Positions 1-11,110 of a DNA stretch of 64,000 nucleotides are shown here, in pieces. Both the position numbers and the translations under genes were made by a program. This DNA is from Wolfiporia cocos (Eukaryota > Basidiomycota > Agaricomycetes > Polyporales > Phaeolaceae): assembly GCA_029448655.1 (NCBI GenBank), contig JACCLO010000008.1:992001-1056000 (forward strand), given 5' to 3'. Below the pieces are notes generated by a model, which searched no databases, had not been told where the DNA came from, and saw only the letters and a list, made by a program, of their open reading frames with translations. How positions within the stretch are numbered: position 1 is the stretch's first letter; the number at the start of each line of letters is the position of its first letter.

Positions 1-258
1 TTGAGCTTCGCAACATCGTCATTGCATGCGTTGCGTGCCTTCAATGTGAGCTAACCAAAACATACAGTCAGAAGATGAGATCTCAAATATATGTACACAC
101 GAATTTCGCCAGTTGTAGGGTGGTGTCAGGATACCTCTCGAAGTAAGCGATTTGCGCACGCAGGCAAGGACAAGCTCGGACGAGCTTGTGATAGTCGTTG
201 AGTTGGCGTCGGATTTCATCATTGGAGCTGCGCGCTATCAGACAGCGAAAAAATGCGC

Positions 259-305
259 GATACCTGCATATATGTGCACTATATGGGCGCATATATGCAG
301 GTATC
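259..305. repeat. Near-perfect inverted repeat (19 nt arms)
   Basis: Arms 259-277 and 287-305 are reverse complements at 18 of 19 positions around a 9 nt loop. The arm core is CCTGCATATATG. A related GCGCATATATGC motif recurs near 503. No gene is attached, so a transcript hairpin, a protein-binding palindrome or a transposon remnant are all possible. Confidence 0.6.
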
Positions 306-969
306 TCGGAGCGTAAATCAAAAAAAAACGCACAGACGCTTGAACTCAGACGTGCACCATTCGGCTTCCGGGACTCCATCGAGCGTCATCCCAATCTCCA
401 GGGAAAGCTTGACGTCCATGAAGGTATTAATGGCACGCATGACCCATCGGCCTGCCTCCGCATATGATACAAGACGCCGGCTGGCAATGCGGTATCAGAA
501 AGGCGCATATATGCTGCAAAACTGGCGACTTACCTATTTGCAGGGATGACAGACTTCGCATCCTTGTGCTGCATGCAGTTGATCAGGTCTTTGAATTCCT
601 TCTTAGTTCCCGGCAGCTTGAGTACCGGGTCTTCGTCTTCTTCGTCGTCCACTTCTCTGTTACGGTTATTTTGATTTTTCGAATATCGACGGAACTCACC
701 ATAGGGCAAATACGATACAGGGACTTGTTGCGCAACCAACCCCCCCTGGCTACTCGTGATTCTACTGGGCGCATCCCCAGTTGTACTAGTCTAAACGGCT
801 CGTTTCATCTTTGGCAGATCCAACTCTGCTGTCGTTTCACGTTCATCGTTTATTAGCTGATAGATGGCGTTCAACCGCCATCATTCCTATCCATCGTCTC
901 GGATATATCACTACATATCTATCAAACGTTTGACACTATAGCGTAGATAGTATCGGTGACATCTGGGAC

Positions 970-1150
970 AGGCTTGACCCCTAAAACCTAACGAAGTATA
1001 TAAACTCATGTATTTACTGTCGAGGCTCTTCAGCTCAATCTTGTTGTATAAACAAGAAGTCTTATACTCGTTCTCAAACGTAGGAAACTACGCTCAGTAT
1101 TTCTCACTCGAGCAATCGAACGACTAAGTCCTCGAAGTGCACACTGACTT
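970..1150 (+). repeat. LTR-like fragment, copy related to 31650-31780
   Basis: The phrase CTCAGCTCAA or TTCAGCTCAA followed by CTTGTTG, an ACAAG word, TCTTATACTC and TTCTCAAA occurs in the same order here and near 31690-31740. A TATA-like TATATAAA lies at about 997-1005. The order (TATA element, then a short transcript-start-like region) resembles the R/U5 part of a retrotransposon LTR. Ends and target duplication were not found, so it is called a fragment. Confidence 0.4.
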
Positions 1151-1555
1151 CTCGGACTTAGGCGAGTCTTATATTCTATTCGACTCGCACTTGAACAGAT
1201 TATATCCTCTAACGCGTATTGGATATTAACCGATCTCCTAAGGACTTCACTTAGGACCCGAAGGCATCTAACGAGTATTTGCCTTGCATACGGCGACGTG
1301 CCTACGTGCAGAAGAACAATCTATATTCGCGACTCAAATATACGAACGGGTATTCGACCTGTAACAATCACTCACTGCACATTGGCGCACTATATGCGCA
1401 CTATGCATGCTGCAACTGAGTTGACAGACAATAGATCAAGTTTTGAACATCTCATAAGATTGCGTGCAACCAATCGATAATCAATTGTCACGGGGGAGTA
1501 AGCACCCTTCTGGATATGGTACTCGCATCAGAGCACCGGAGCCTAGCGAGCAAAC

Positions 1556-1715
1556 TGCATAGTGAGCAAAAGACGTACTGCATAGCGAGCGAGAGATGCA
1601 TTGCTAAATGAGCGTGAGAATTGCATAGTGAGTGATGAGAAGCGAGCGATAAATTGCATAGCGAACAATCATACTGCATACCGAGCAATCAAGTTGCATA
1701 TCGAACAATCAAACT
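1556..1715. repeat. Degenerate minisatellite, 20 bp unit
   Basis: The last three units (1656-1675, 1676-1695, 1696-1715) are each exactly 20 bp and follow GCATAnCGAnCAATCAnnnT. More diverged relatives beginning GCATAGtGAG extend upstream to about 1556. It overlaps no supported gene. Confidence 0.65.
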
Positions 1716-2280
1716 GTAAATAAAGCTCATCGCGAGTGGTTAAACCGCATAGTGGGCAATGAAAGCACACGATTGAGATGTGAGGTAACATACAAAGCAC
1801 GCTGATCTTTTGCAGCGCCCTTGCAAGGTCAGAACCAATATAGTTTGTCTGCGGGGGCGTGTCAAACCATGCTCTAGAGTGATAGTTACTTCAATGTCTA
1901 CTATAGCTGTGTACTGCAGATTGTGCCCGGCTGCGAAATTATGCGTATCTCTTGGCAGAGCACACCATTTGCAACGGTTTGATGCTTCTCCTAATGATAC
2001 CCCCTATGAATCATAATATGCCTCGCAATCGCAAATCGAGACATGTGTAAAGTTAGCTGCAGTTCCCAACAAGCTAGCACAATAGTCTATTTACAGTATT
2101 ATGATAGCTTTGGTTGGCCACTTTTGTTTCTTCGAACAGCGCATTTCCATTTCCAGTTGCATTTTGCATACCAGTTGAAGGTACATAAAGTCGTTTGCAT
2201 AATTATTGTCACTCCTCTAATGCAACGATTCTGAGCAGTATTTGTTCCGGACAATCTTCCCACGCCCGATACACCCAATA

Positions 2281-4130
2281 CATCAGCAAAAGGCGAGATA
2301 GTAGATAAGTGTAGATAAAGTGATGTCAGACTGGTATACGTTATCAGACCGATTTAGGCCGATAAAATATGTTTTGTATTTTGACCTCTGGGAAAATACC
2401 AAGGCATCCAGTAAACTGTTGCAAAGTCGTGGGTGGCATCTGGTGAATACTGGGAAACTCACAAAGGCATCTGGTGGATTGTTTCACAGTTGCAGAGGCA
2501 TCTGGTGAAAGAGCCACCAGTTGCCAGGCCTGCTGATCTACCATGGGGCAGACAGTATTCACTCAGACATTATATTGGGATAAATTGCCCAGACTGGTGA
2601 TATATCCGGGCACTTGAGGTACGTCAGAATTTATCTATTGCGTGCGCTTACATAACATGAGTACTACAAATGGCACAAAAAGTTGGGGAATGGAAGCAGG
2701 GTGGCACCAGCGCACGTCAGGGAGCCAGTACCGCTCACACCGCCAACCTTGTTCCTGAGCCATGCCATCGCAGTTGCCTTGAAGCACACCGTGCCCATCC
2801 CCATAAGCATGACACCCCAGTCCTCGTGGCCCCACTCGCCCTGGGCTGCCCACTCATTGCAGCCATCTCTGCTGCCGCTGCCCATGGGAAGCCAGCACTG
2901 CACGTGGTTGAAAGTGCACGCACGTCGGGTGTGATCTCGTCACCATGGTGGGGAACGACCTAAAAAGAGAAGGTGGCGGAGTGAGCCCAAACCGGAAGGT
3001 GGTGCGATACACACCTGGTTATGGAAAAGGGGTGTGTAGGGTCTATAGTCAAGGAACGAAAATGTACATACCTTACGCGTTCACGTAATAAGCCTCACAA
3101 TATGTACGCGTGTAAGTGCTCGAGAAGGCCGATGTGCACAGGGACGATGGAGGAGTCTTCCTTGGAGGGATAGCTGATGTTCTGTGGGTCTCACAGCAGG
3201 GTCTCAGGATCGACCAGGTGGTCCTTGCGTGCTGCGAATGCGATCCACTCGCGGTCAAGCGGCAACACAGACACGCCGGTGTCAAGGAGCCCAAGGCGCC
3301 GCACATCGTCACGAGCGGGCCCAAGCATACGTCAGGTAGGACGGAGGGCGCCTTACACGCAGGTGGAAGCATGCCCAACAATGTTGGCGGTAGTCAGCAA
3401 GAAGTCGAAAAAAGATGAACATATGCACCAGCACGGCACTGGACAGCAAATACGCATACAGAGAGCCGTTACGGTAGGGCAAAGGTATTATTGTCCATTC
3501 ATACTGTGCATGGCTCGTTAGCAAAAAAATCGAAGACTGAACACACACACCAGCATGGACCAGGGCGACGAATGTGCATACAGGGAGTGGTTCCAGAAGT
3601 AGTATGATGCATTGTTTATGCTGTGCATGGCCGATTAGAAAAATGTCGAAGGACCATTGTGGTGAAGGGAAGAGAGCAACAAAGAAGATTCACCTAGACG
3701 GATGACTTATATACCGTGCAACAATGCTGTCAAACCTAGTACACCTAGTATAGCAGATGGACTACTCGATATAGTGAAGCTGCATCCCAGTGATGTCATT
3801 ACATGGAATGAGCGCTTCGAGTGCATGTGACCATAAGCCATGTGCAACCTGCACAACCACTCTTGCAATTCATATGTCAGCCTGACTACTAAACGACAAT
3901 TCTATACCAGTCGGATAATTAGTTTCCCAGTCTGGTAGTCAGTTTCCCAGTCACGCATTGAGTTTGACTGACACTTATAAAATGCCTTCAGAGTGGCAAT
4001 TGAATGCCACTCTGCTGTCGATCTTATCAGTGCTTATCTACAGAGATAAAATTCCTCTTCGATTGGCGAGTGCCTCCAGCACTGATAAGCCACCTCCAGC
4101 ACTGATAAGCCATCTCACGTTTTGCTGATG
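2281..4130. mobile_element. Putative TIR DNA transposon (~1.85 kb), no transposase recognised
   Basis: The left end reads CATCAGCAAAAGGCGAGAT and the right end is the inverted form CATCAGCAAAACGTGAGAT. The first 11 bases are identical, and both ends are flanked by TA (2279-2280 and 4131-4132), consistent with a TA target duplication. The terminal area repeats the word GATAAG, including a 20 bp tandem duplication at 4071-4110. The interior has GC-rich short ORFs around 2660-3550 with no recognisable transposase. A non-autonomous or decayed element is likely; superfamily is uncertain (Tc1/mariner-like only by the TA). Confidence 0.45.
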
Positions 4131-4205
4131 TAGGGGCGCGCGGGCGATAGGGGCGCGATACTGCAGCCATGCCTTGTGCTTTGTCTAACACAATCTCCGT
4201 TCCAT

Positions 4206-4556
4206 AGGTGAACAGTATTGAGGATTCTCACTATACATCGAGATTGCGGCCAGCTATCTAGACCCTCGTTCCGCACAAGAGGACGACCTCACATCCTCTC
4301 TAGGGATAATCATGACTTCATCAAAGGCCTGTTGGACTCGCACTGTGGCTTATACCTTGATGAGGTGCAGGATTACCTCTGGGAAGAGAGAGGAACGTAC
4401 GTCTCGATTGCATCGATCTCGCGCAGCCTTGCGCGTCTCGAGATAAGTCGGAAGGTGCTTCACAAGATCGCTGCGCAACGGAATGAAGACCTTCGTGCGC
4501 CCAATGTCATGAGCAGCTGGATAGTAGCTTTCAATTCCACTAGGAATGCTGGTTGA
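4206..4556 (+). pseudogene. Truncated Tc1/mariner-type transposase (helix-turn-helix part only)
   Basis: The reading frame 4218-4556 matches the N-terminal DNA-binding half of fungal Tc1/mariner transposases. It has RTRGRPHILSRD (GRPR hinge between the two helix-turn-helix units), then GLLDSHCGLYLDEVQDYL, VSIASISRSLARL and QRNEDLRA. In intact family members the catalytic DDE/D domain follows directly with a VFVDE-like motif. Here the frame runs into unrelated sequence and stops after about 20 residues, so the catalytic domain is missing. The start is also lost: an in-frame stop sits just upstream and the listed ATG is internal. It lies between two TIR elements and may be what is left of a third, or of an autonomous partner. 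Confidence 0.75.
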
Positions 4557-5285
4557 TAAACACTGAAGGGTGTTTAGCACAGGACGATGTATAACAGTTT
4601 GAGTATTCTCTTGCTGGGTTAGAGGGTTATTCTCGTCATTTAGGAGGTGCAGACACATTAGTGGGACTTTCTTGATCATCCTGACTGGGGGTAGCCATAC
4701 TGTTTCGGTCGAGCTTGACAGTGTATTGTTCAAGCAGCTTGCCAGCTCAATCCGCAGCTGCTAAATCTATCACACAGAATAACATATTGCCTAGTCTGCC
4801 GGCAGTGCGACGCGACGCGACGCAGCACAAGCACGCGCAGGTGGCGTGAGAAGTTTGTCCCGAACAAATACTGCTCAAAATCGTTGCATCAGAGGAGTGC
4901 CAACAATTATGCAAAGGGCTGTGAGCTATGCAGCATGAACCTGCGACATGCACAGTGAACCACCACTAAAACTAGAACGAATCTAGGATTAGCATTCTAA
5001 CGCGCCGACTATGAATGTGGTGCCAGATTTGACCTTCCAAGCCCTAGTCAGCAATGAAGAGAGTGCTCATGCAAAAGCTTCAAGGATTCCATAAGTAATA
5101 TAATAAACACTCTGTAAAGCTACTGCGAATCCTATGCAAAGATCATCAGCCAACATATTTGTTGGGAGTGACATTGTGCAAGTTTATGGATATCCTTAGG
5201 CTTAGCGCAATGTTCAGAGAGTCAGCACTTCAGCGCGTGAAGACGACTGGCGCTGCCCTGATGTAGTTTCAAATTTCAAGTAGTA
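4557..5285. other. No gene recognised
   Basis: Between the transposase remnant and the next TIR element I see only short ORFs without known domains. It may be decayed transposon DNA, but no repeat partner in this window supports that. Confidence 0.4.
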
Positions 5286-6923
5286 CAGTCATCGATCACT
5301 CAATGAGACACGATCACTCAATGAGACAAACGACCTTGTTATTTGATTTCTGCTTCCCACTTCCGCATTTAGTGATGTGCCAGGCCCGGCCCGGCTCAAA
5401 AGCCCCGGCTTTGGCCCGGCTTTGGACGGCCTTGGCTTTTCAAAACCTCAGGCCGGGCCCCCATTGACGGCCCAGGGCTTGGCCCGGCCCGGCCTGGGGC
5501 TTGCCCGGGGCCTGGCACTGTGAGGATGATCATCACTGTAGCCACACAAACTCATAACGTACCTTCTCCAACTATCTTCTGACAAAGCCAAGCTCCAGCT
5601 TCAATAATTAGTGAATTATAGTGTGAAATCATCATTTCACCGGCACGGTGCTCTGTGGCATGCCTTCCAAATGGGGCATCGTATAAGCGCCCAAAGTGAG
5701 CGACAGGCTTCAGCACCAAATATTCAATCCATGGGACTATCCTCTTGCTTGAATTTAATAATATAGACATACTTCATTGGAATATGGCATACTGCTACTA
5801 TATATATCCTTATGTCATAGTTACTAGACATTTTATCCGTTAGAGCTTTCAGGCCGGGGCTCACGGCTTGGCCCGGCCCGGCTTGAGACACAAGCCGGGC
5901 CCTGGGCCGTCTCAAGCCGTGGTGTAGGGCCCGGCCTGGCCCGGCCCGGCCTATGGCCCAAAGCCGGGCCTGGCAGATCACTATCCGCATTTGCACCTCG
6001 GACTTCTTGTACATTCATTTGCATGTATTGTGAAAAGCTACTGCTAGAGTTCCAAGCAAGTATTGCGAATATTGCATCTCTGACAGACCGACCATTGTTG
6101 GCTGTCCCTCAAAAACAAAATCCATTTCGAAGGATCAGTTCCACAGAAATTATGCAATACAGTGACAGTTGCAGCTATCAGGTTGCTATTTTGAATAACT
6201 TTCATCCGACCACGTCACCATAGCGGGACCCATCACATTCACCGAGATTGTCGAAAAAAGAGTATTGGAGGTGTTACAGAGGCTAGTCTGATCAGGCGCC
6301 GGATGTCACATCACACCTTCCATATGGAACTAGCAATGCAGTTGCTGTAGCCTGTGTTGACTATACATGTCGACTTTACATGTTGCCATTACATAAAACT
6401 CCCCAAACCAGCTGCTGAGCATCATGGTTGGATGAGCTAGACCAACATGGAGAACTTCAGAAGTAGCAGCTCCAAATGGGCACTTGAAGCTTATAAGGCA
6501 GAAAGTGAACAAACCGGGGTCGAGGGAAGAGCCAAATGATGGCCAAAGCTGAAATGCACAGCTCTGCAGAAGCTAATACTACGGCCGAGGTTGGATTTGG
6601 AGGATATAGATGAGAGCGAGCAAGGAGGCGGTGAGGAGGAAGGCGACAATGGGATAGTACCAGCTGATGAGATATACCTAATTGGGCCTAATCAGGCGTG
6701 ATGTGACGCTGTCTCATTGAGTGGTCGTTCGTTGATAAGGACATTCAACCATTGTTCAAATTCCACTGCCTGTAGAGGGGCTTCGATAAGGGAACTCTCA
6801 ATGCCAGATTGTGGGGGAGGTTGGGTCTGATACTCTGGTGTAGTCTGATTGGCACACGAGGAAGTCTACATGAAGTCCGAGGCAGTACAATATTTGGTTG
6901 TCTCATTGAGTGGTTGATGACTG
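5286..6923. mobile_element. TA-flanked TIR element carrying a nested hAT insertion
   Basis: The 25 nt ends (5286-5310, and inverted at 6899-6923) agree at 23 of 25 positions. They start CAGTCATC and share CACTCAATGAGACA. TA dinucleotides flank both ends (5284-5285, 6924-6925), as for Tc1/mariner elements. Near the left end the 18 bp CGATCACTCAATGAGACA is repeated in tandem (5293-5310, 5311-5328), and a matching inverted copy lies inside the right end near 6710-6727. No transposase is readable. A hAT-type element sits inside (5370-5983). Confidence 0.6.
5362..5991. mobile_element. Non-autonomous hAT-type element (614 bp) with 8 bp target duplication
   Basis: The element spans 5370-5983. Ends are TAGTGATGTGCC and its inverse GGCAGATCACTA. 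The 8 bp TCCGCATT is repeated exactly at 5362-5369 and 5984-5991, the size expected of hAT transposition. Subterminal regions (5382-5520, 5850-5972) are packed with GGCCCGGCC-type motifs on both sides, as in many Ac-like hAT elements that use them as transposase-binding sites. The AT-richer centre has no transposase, so mobility would need one in trans. A second member is at 34212-34754. Confidence 0.85.
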
Positions 6924-7640
6924 TAGTCCAGAAACAAGTAGTGTCGTGTAGCATCACAGTGTAGCCTGCGATCCTCTCGTGTGTGTGTCCGTAAGGCCAG
7001 TAGCGGTCAACCCGGATGCCTACGTAAGCGCCGCGGGGTTTTGTATGTTGGAGCGCACAATCTGTCGCGCCGACACTGCGCGGCCCCGCCCGCATCAAGG
7101 ACCGACTTAGTACGTTTATAGTGTCTGTGCCTTTCATCCGGATTTTTTGTGGCGTCCCTTAGCTACCGTAGTCCTTATCTGATTACTTAGCTGCCCACTA
7201 CTGTTTTACCGCCTTTCCGTTTCGTCCCGCACGTTTCGCTGGCACCGTAGAGTACTTATACCGCTGCCTGCATCCGCTGACCCTCAGTCTTGCACTCTTG
7301 CCCGAGCGCACCGTACTGAGGGTAAGCACAATACCATTACGTCGCACTATGTTCGTTACATTGATTGCACTCCTGTATTTAGACATACGTCGTCTACTTA
7401 CAGGTACAGATATATTAGTCTTGCACTCTTGCCCGAGCGCACCGTACTGAGGACATACGTCGTCTACCTACAGGTATTAGCCGTAACACGCACGCGCTCT
7501 CATATTGTAATCCATGATTGTCAATTGCGAAGCTTCCTATTCCCCGATCATAATTCGTGATTCAGGAAGTCTCGGATCTATATAAAGTCAATACCTACAT
7601 AGTCCCACGGGATAAGCGTGAGACCCAGACGTTTGTGCGT
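6924..7640. repeat. Dispersed repeat (7050-7506), inverted partner at 52164-52508
   Basis: The block runs from GGAGCGCACAATC (about 7050) to ACACGCACGCGCTCTCATA (7506) and is found in reverse complement at 52164-52508. Inside this copy the phrase GTCTTGCACTCTTGCCCGAG occurs twice (7287 and 7418), as does ACATACGTCGTCTAC (7383 and 7453), so it carries an internal duplication absent from the partner. I saw no TIR or coding capacity; an LTR fragment or SINE-like repeat is possible. Confidence 0.6.
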
Positions 7641-8114
7641 CTACCCCACCGCTACCAATGACCGTGCGACCATAACTCGTTCGGTCATCTCGGATACGCG
7701 ACAGTCGATACACAACAATCTCTTGAGATCACCGCTTCTGGGGAAGCGATGACAATGAAGATCTCCAACGCAGGCGTTCGCGGGAACATCCATCACACGT
7801 TCTGGAGAGAAGACTGCGTATTGTAGTTCGTCGACGTGCCAGTCTGTAGTTCGCGATTGATAGATCAGTAGGTCATGGCTGGATAAGTCTGCTATATCGC
7901 ACGACACGCAGGAATCATGATTCTCCACCACATTGTCACTATGCGGCCTGTGACCTTCCATCGTTTCATCATCAGGCGGTATCTGATTCTCCCGCATCTT
8001 GGCGGCGCAATTAGACCAGAATAGAGTTTTGAGTAGAACATGATAAGTTGTCCATTCGAGCGAGTAGGCCTAAGCCAAATCTTGGCCTTCTTTCCTCCTC
8101 TCCTAAGCCCTGCC

Positions 8115-10191
8115 ATGTCCACGGTCCAAGCTGACAGCGACCATTTCGCTGCAGCGGCTCTATTTTTTGGACTTACGTTCTCTTTGTTGTACGTATTCAC
8201 TCAGCTGCATTCTTGCGACGAAAGTTCAATTGGCCAGCTTCTACGGTATAACCTGTGCTCAAGTTTCCCACTACTGCTGGAATTACCCGAGCGACCGCCG
8301 CTGGCTAAAATATACGGTATGTTTCCATTTGTTCTTCTGTCGTGCAACACACCGACATAATATTTAGGTCGCTATGTTATGGTAGCTCCATGAATTATAG
8401 TCATTAGGATTGCCTCAAGCGTTTGGTGGGCAGGTCGCTCGACTCTGCAGCCATAGCGCTCAACGCAGTAGTAAGATTAAATTGGTAATCAACTTCGGCG
8501 CCTAGCCTGATCCCTCACGCAGATTTTCTGGACATTAACAATCAAGCAGTCCGAAGGCCCTTATATGAAGGGGGGTGAAGATGCACCCGACAACAATTCC
8601 TCTCAGTCCCTTGGCTCCGTGAAGTGCGTATTTGCTGAGAGGTCCCGCCGCAGACCAATTGACAATGGATGTTCTTGGCACATCTGATAGCACGTTCCTG
8701 ATGGTAATTATTGCACACCGAAATAAATGTATTGGTATAGTTGACGCGTAGACCGTGATAGGCCGAATTTTCTTGTACGGTACGCACTTGGGTTGCGCAC
8801 GAAACAGTCGCGCTCTGATCTACAACTTGTCAGGCCATCGTTGAGTTTTTCGTTCAATGGTTTGTTTATAGGCATTTCATCACCTCGTGTTAATGCGCAT
8901 TTTCGTGACTAGCTACTACACATACTCTTTCTGGGCAAGTAGGTATTTGCCTTTACCATGGCATGATATTAATGCTGAGAGCTATATTTGCTCAAGCTTC
9001 GGCGCATTATCGATATCGTATCATTGTTGTTATGGTGCCGGTATGCCACTACCGTCAGAATGTGACTGTCTCTCACAGATGTCCCTTCAGCTGCTGCTCG
9101 CGATTACCTCATTTGGTAAGAACAGACTCAACTAAGCAATAGATTTCTCATAATGAATTATTACACAGTTACCGGAATCAGTGGGTTTATACAACATCCC
9201 CAACCGATAAGCACTAATGTACGGATCCCTTATGCGCAGTTACCGTTGTCGATGCGTACGCTTCTGGATATAATAGGATACAGCCGTCCTCGCTGACATT
9301 CAAAATCAAGCTCCCTGGGTAACCACAACATTCCCGGCTCTGGATGTTCAACGGAAGGGGAGATTTGCAGGGTGAGATCCCAGTTTTTATTGGCTGGGTC
9401 GTTGCGTGACAGTGCATCGGAAAAGGCGCCTCCTATCAGCCACTTGGTTGCAACTACGATGACAGATATCACGGTGACAGTGTTGCTATACTGCAATTTC
9501 AAACTAAGAACGGCGGCGTCTCGGCGGTAAGCAGCGCGATCTGTACCTTTACGAAAGCGTATCGAGGCCATCGACTCTAGCACCGATCACATGCTCAAGA
9601 AACTCAATATGTTTATCATTGAGCGCGGACTGTTGACGACGTAAGCGATATTATTGACGGATTATGATTGAACCACGGCTGATATTTTATCAGAATGGCG
9701 CAACTCCTTGAAATCAGCGCTGTGAGTGTTCTTCATGTCCAGAAGTTTATGATGCGTCGTGGTGTTCATATATATTCGGTTTGATAGTACCTGGCATCCC
9801 TGAATCCCAATGCAAATCAGTTCCTCTGGCTTGTGTTCCAATTCATTGATAGCAAGAGCGAGTACTATCCTCAATTCCCTTAAAACGACCTGACTGATTT
9901 GTTCATAGTTTATGTGAACTCATTACTTGCCCTGTACGTGATGCTAGCTTATTTTCTTCTTTGGCAAGCTTTCCTGATAATATCGATGTCAGGCTGAATG
10001 CACGAAATCACCTAAGAGGTATTGGAAGCTCTGTGCAATGCACGTCTATAGCGTACACAGCCGAAGAGCCTGAAGGATCACAATCAAGGCATTCCACCGT
10101 CCTGGAGTTGGACACGATACATGTACAAGAACCTACGAGTGCAGCAGAGGGTAGAGGCCGTGATAGGTTTGATCATCACAAACGTCGATAA
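8115..10191 (+). CDS. DUF6534-family integral membrane protein (copy 1; intactness not proven)
   Basis: This looks like a multi-exon gene of the Agaricomycete DUF6534 family, predicted seven-helix membrane proteins of unknown function. Exon 1 (8115-8188) begins MSTVQADSDHF and enters a first membrane segment. Exon 2 (8238-8316) gives the family signature YGITCAQVSHYCWNYPSDRR. A short exon gives VAMLW and is followed by SLDSAAIALNAV and IFWTLTIKQSEGP. Later exons include ATTMTDITVTVLLYCNFK, DHMLKKLNMFIIERGLLTT and YVNSLLALLNARNHLRGIGS, the usual last helix and NAR motif. The hydrophilic tail stops at 10191. Splice sites align with the paralog at 36434-38535, which supports the model. Exons between about 8570 and 9400 and between 9690 and 9870 were not fully resolved, so a frameshift or stop there cannot be excluded. 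The duplicated segment begins upstream near 7640 and includes a weak divergent ORF (7641-7997, -). Confidence 0.6.
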
Positions 10192-10910
10192 TGCCATGAT
10201 ATATGATGAGCGCTGCATGAAGCATTTGTAACACATGTACATTAGTCCCACGAAGACATGCCTCAGCGGAAAGCTGTCGGAGCTATGTGATTGTAATGAT
10301 ATCAAGAGTTGATTCAGGACAGAATACGCATACCACTCGTTGCGCGGCGCCGTGATTAGAGGGGTGGTGATCAACATGTAGTATGATTGCTCAAAGCATA
10401 AGAGGGTTTCATGACGAAGTGTAACAGAGCTTTGAAGCATGAAGCTGAGCGCTGAGGGCATGCCGATTTGAATGAGGCTGCAGTGTTCAAGATTCGAGCT
10501 CGCTCTAGAGATTTTTCTTATATTCGAACTCTTGATTAATGTAATTGGGCACCGTTGATTTCCCAAACAGTATCACTGTGTCGATACCGCATTAGGAAGC
10601 ATTCCTTCCCCATTTAGCTCGCGCGGCTGGCAGTGGCTGACCTGTCTGAGACCAGATGGCTAACACACGAATAGCTGCCCAGCCGCGTCCAGACAGACTG
10701 CATAAATAGTGGGATACTCTTCCTCCGTTGTCCATTCCTCTTTTCTTCCACACTTCCATCTTCTCCCTAAGTTCCTCGAGCTCGCTTGCGGTTCTATAAA
10801 ACCTTCCTCCACTGTGTCCAAGGTATGTGAATTGAAATAATTAGCTTCGCCGCAGCGCTCATTGTAGACCTAAAGTATCACCGTCGTCGAGGTGAGTCTC
10901 TGCGTGTGCG
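10192..10910. other. No gene recognised; promoter-like sequence at its right end
   Basis: No domain-bearing frame is seen. At 10700-10709 CATAAATAG precedes a pyrimidine-rich run (10725-10775), and a second TATA-like TATAAAA lies near 10796. Both resemble fungal core promoters on the + strand, but no credible gene follows before the G-rich tract. They could belong to an untranslated transcript or a retroelement remnant. Confidence 0.35.
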
Positions 10911-11110
10911 GGTGTGTTACAAACCGGGGACTGTCGACCGGGTGTTTGTGATGCGGGGTGGCTTCGTGCGGGGGTGTCGGGGCGGGGCATGTAGTTTTTG
11001 TTTGTGATGGTGTGTGGTGTGTTTGGGGGGGGGGGGGGTTGTGGTGGGGCTTGTAGTTTGGGTTTGTGATGGTGTGGTGTGTGGCGGGGGTGTGGCGTAG
11101 GGGATTGTGG
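10911..11110 (+). repeat. G-rich/GT-rich low-complexity tract with a 14 G run
   Basis: The + strand is made of G runs separated by T/GT steps, including 14 consecutive G at 11025-11038. Several phrases recur: GTAGTTT, GTTTGTGATG (four times) and GGTGTGTGG. The spacing of G runs permits G-quadruplex structures. The antisense reading is a proline/threonine-rich pseudo-ORF. Confidence 0.7.

Larger units (their letters stand above)
1..2278. other. No recognisable gene; repeat-bearing leader
   Basis: I find no reading frame here with a recognisable domain. The stretch holds a short palindrome near 259-305, a fragment related to another repeat near 31660 (at 970-1150) and a degenerate tandem repeat (1556-1715). 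The rest is mixed-composition DNA with short ORFs in all frames, as expected of decayed transposon sequence. Confidence 0.5.

Noticed and set aside
7641..7997. 118 aa minus-strand ORF divergent from the DUF6534 gene
   Set aside because: The duplicated copy at 36043-36310 carries an interrupting stop and frame change, so conservation as a protein is not supported.
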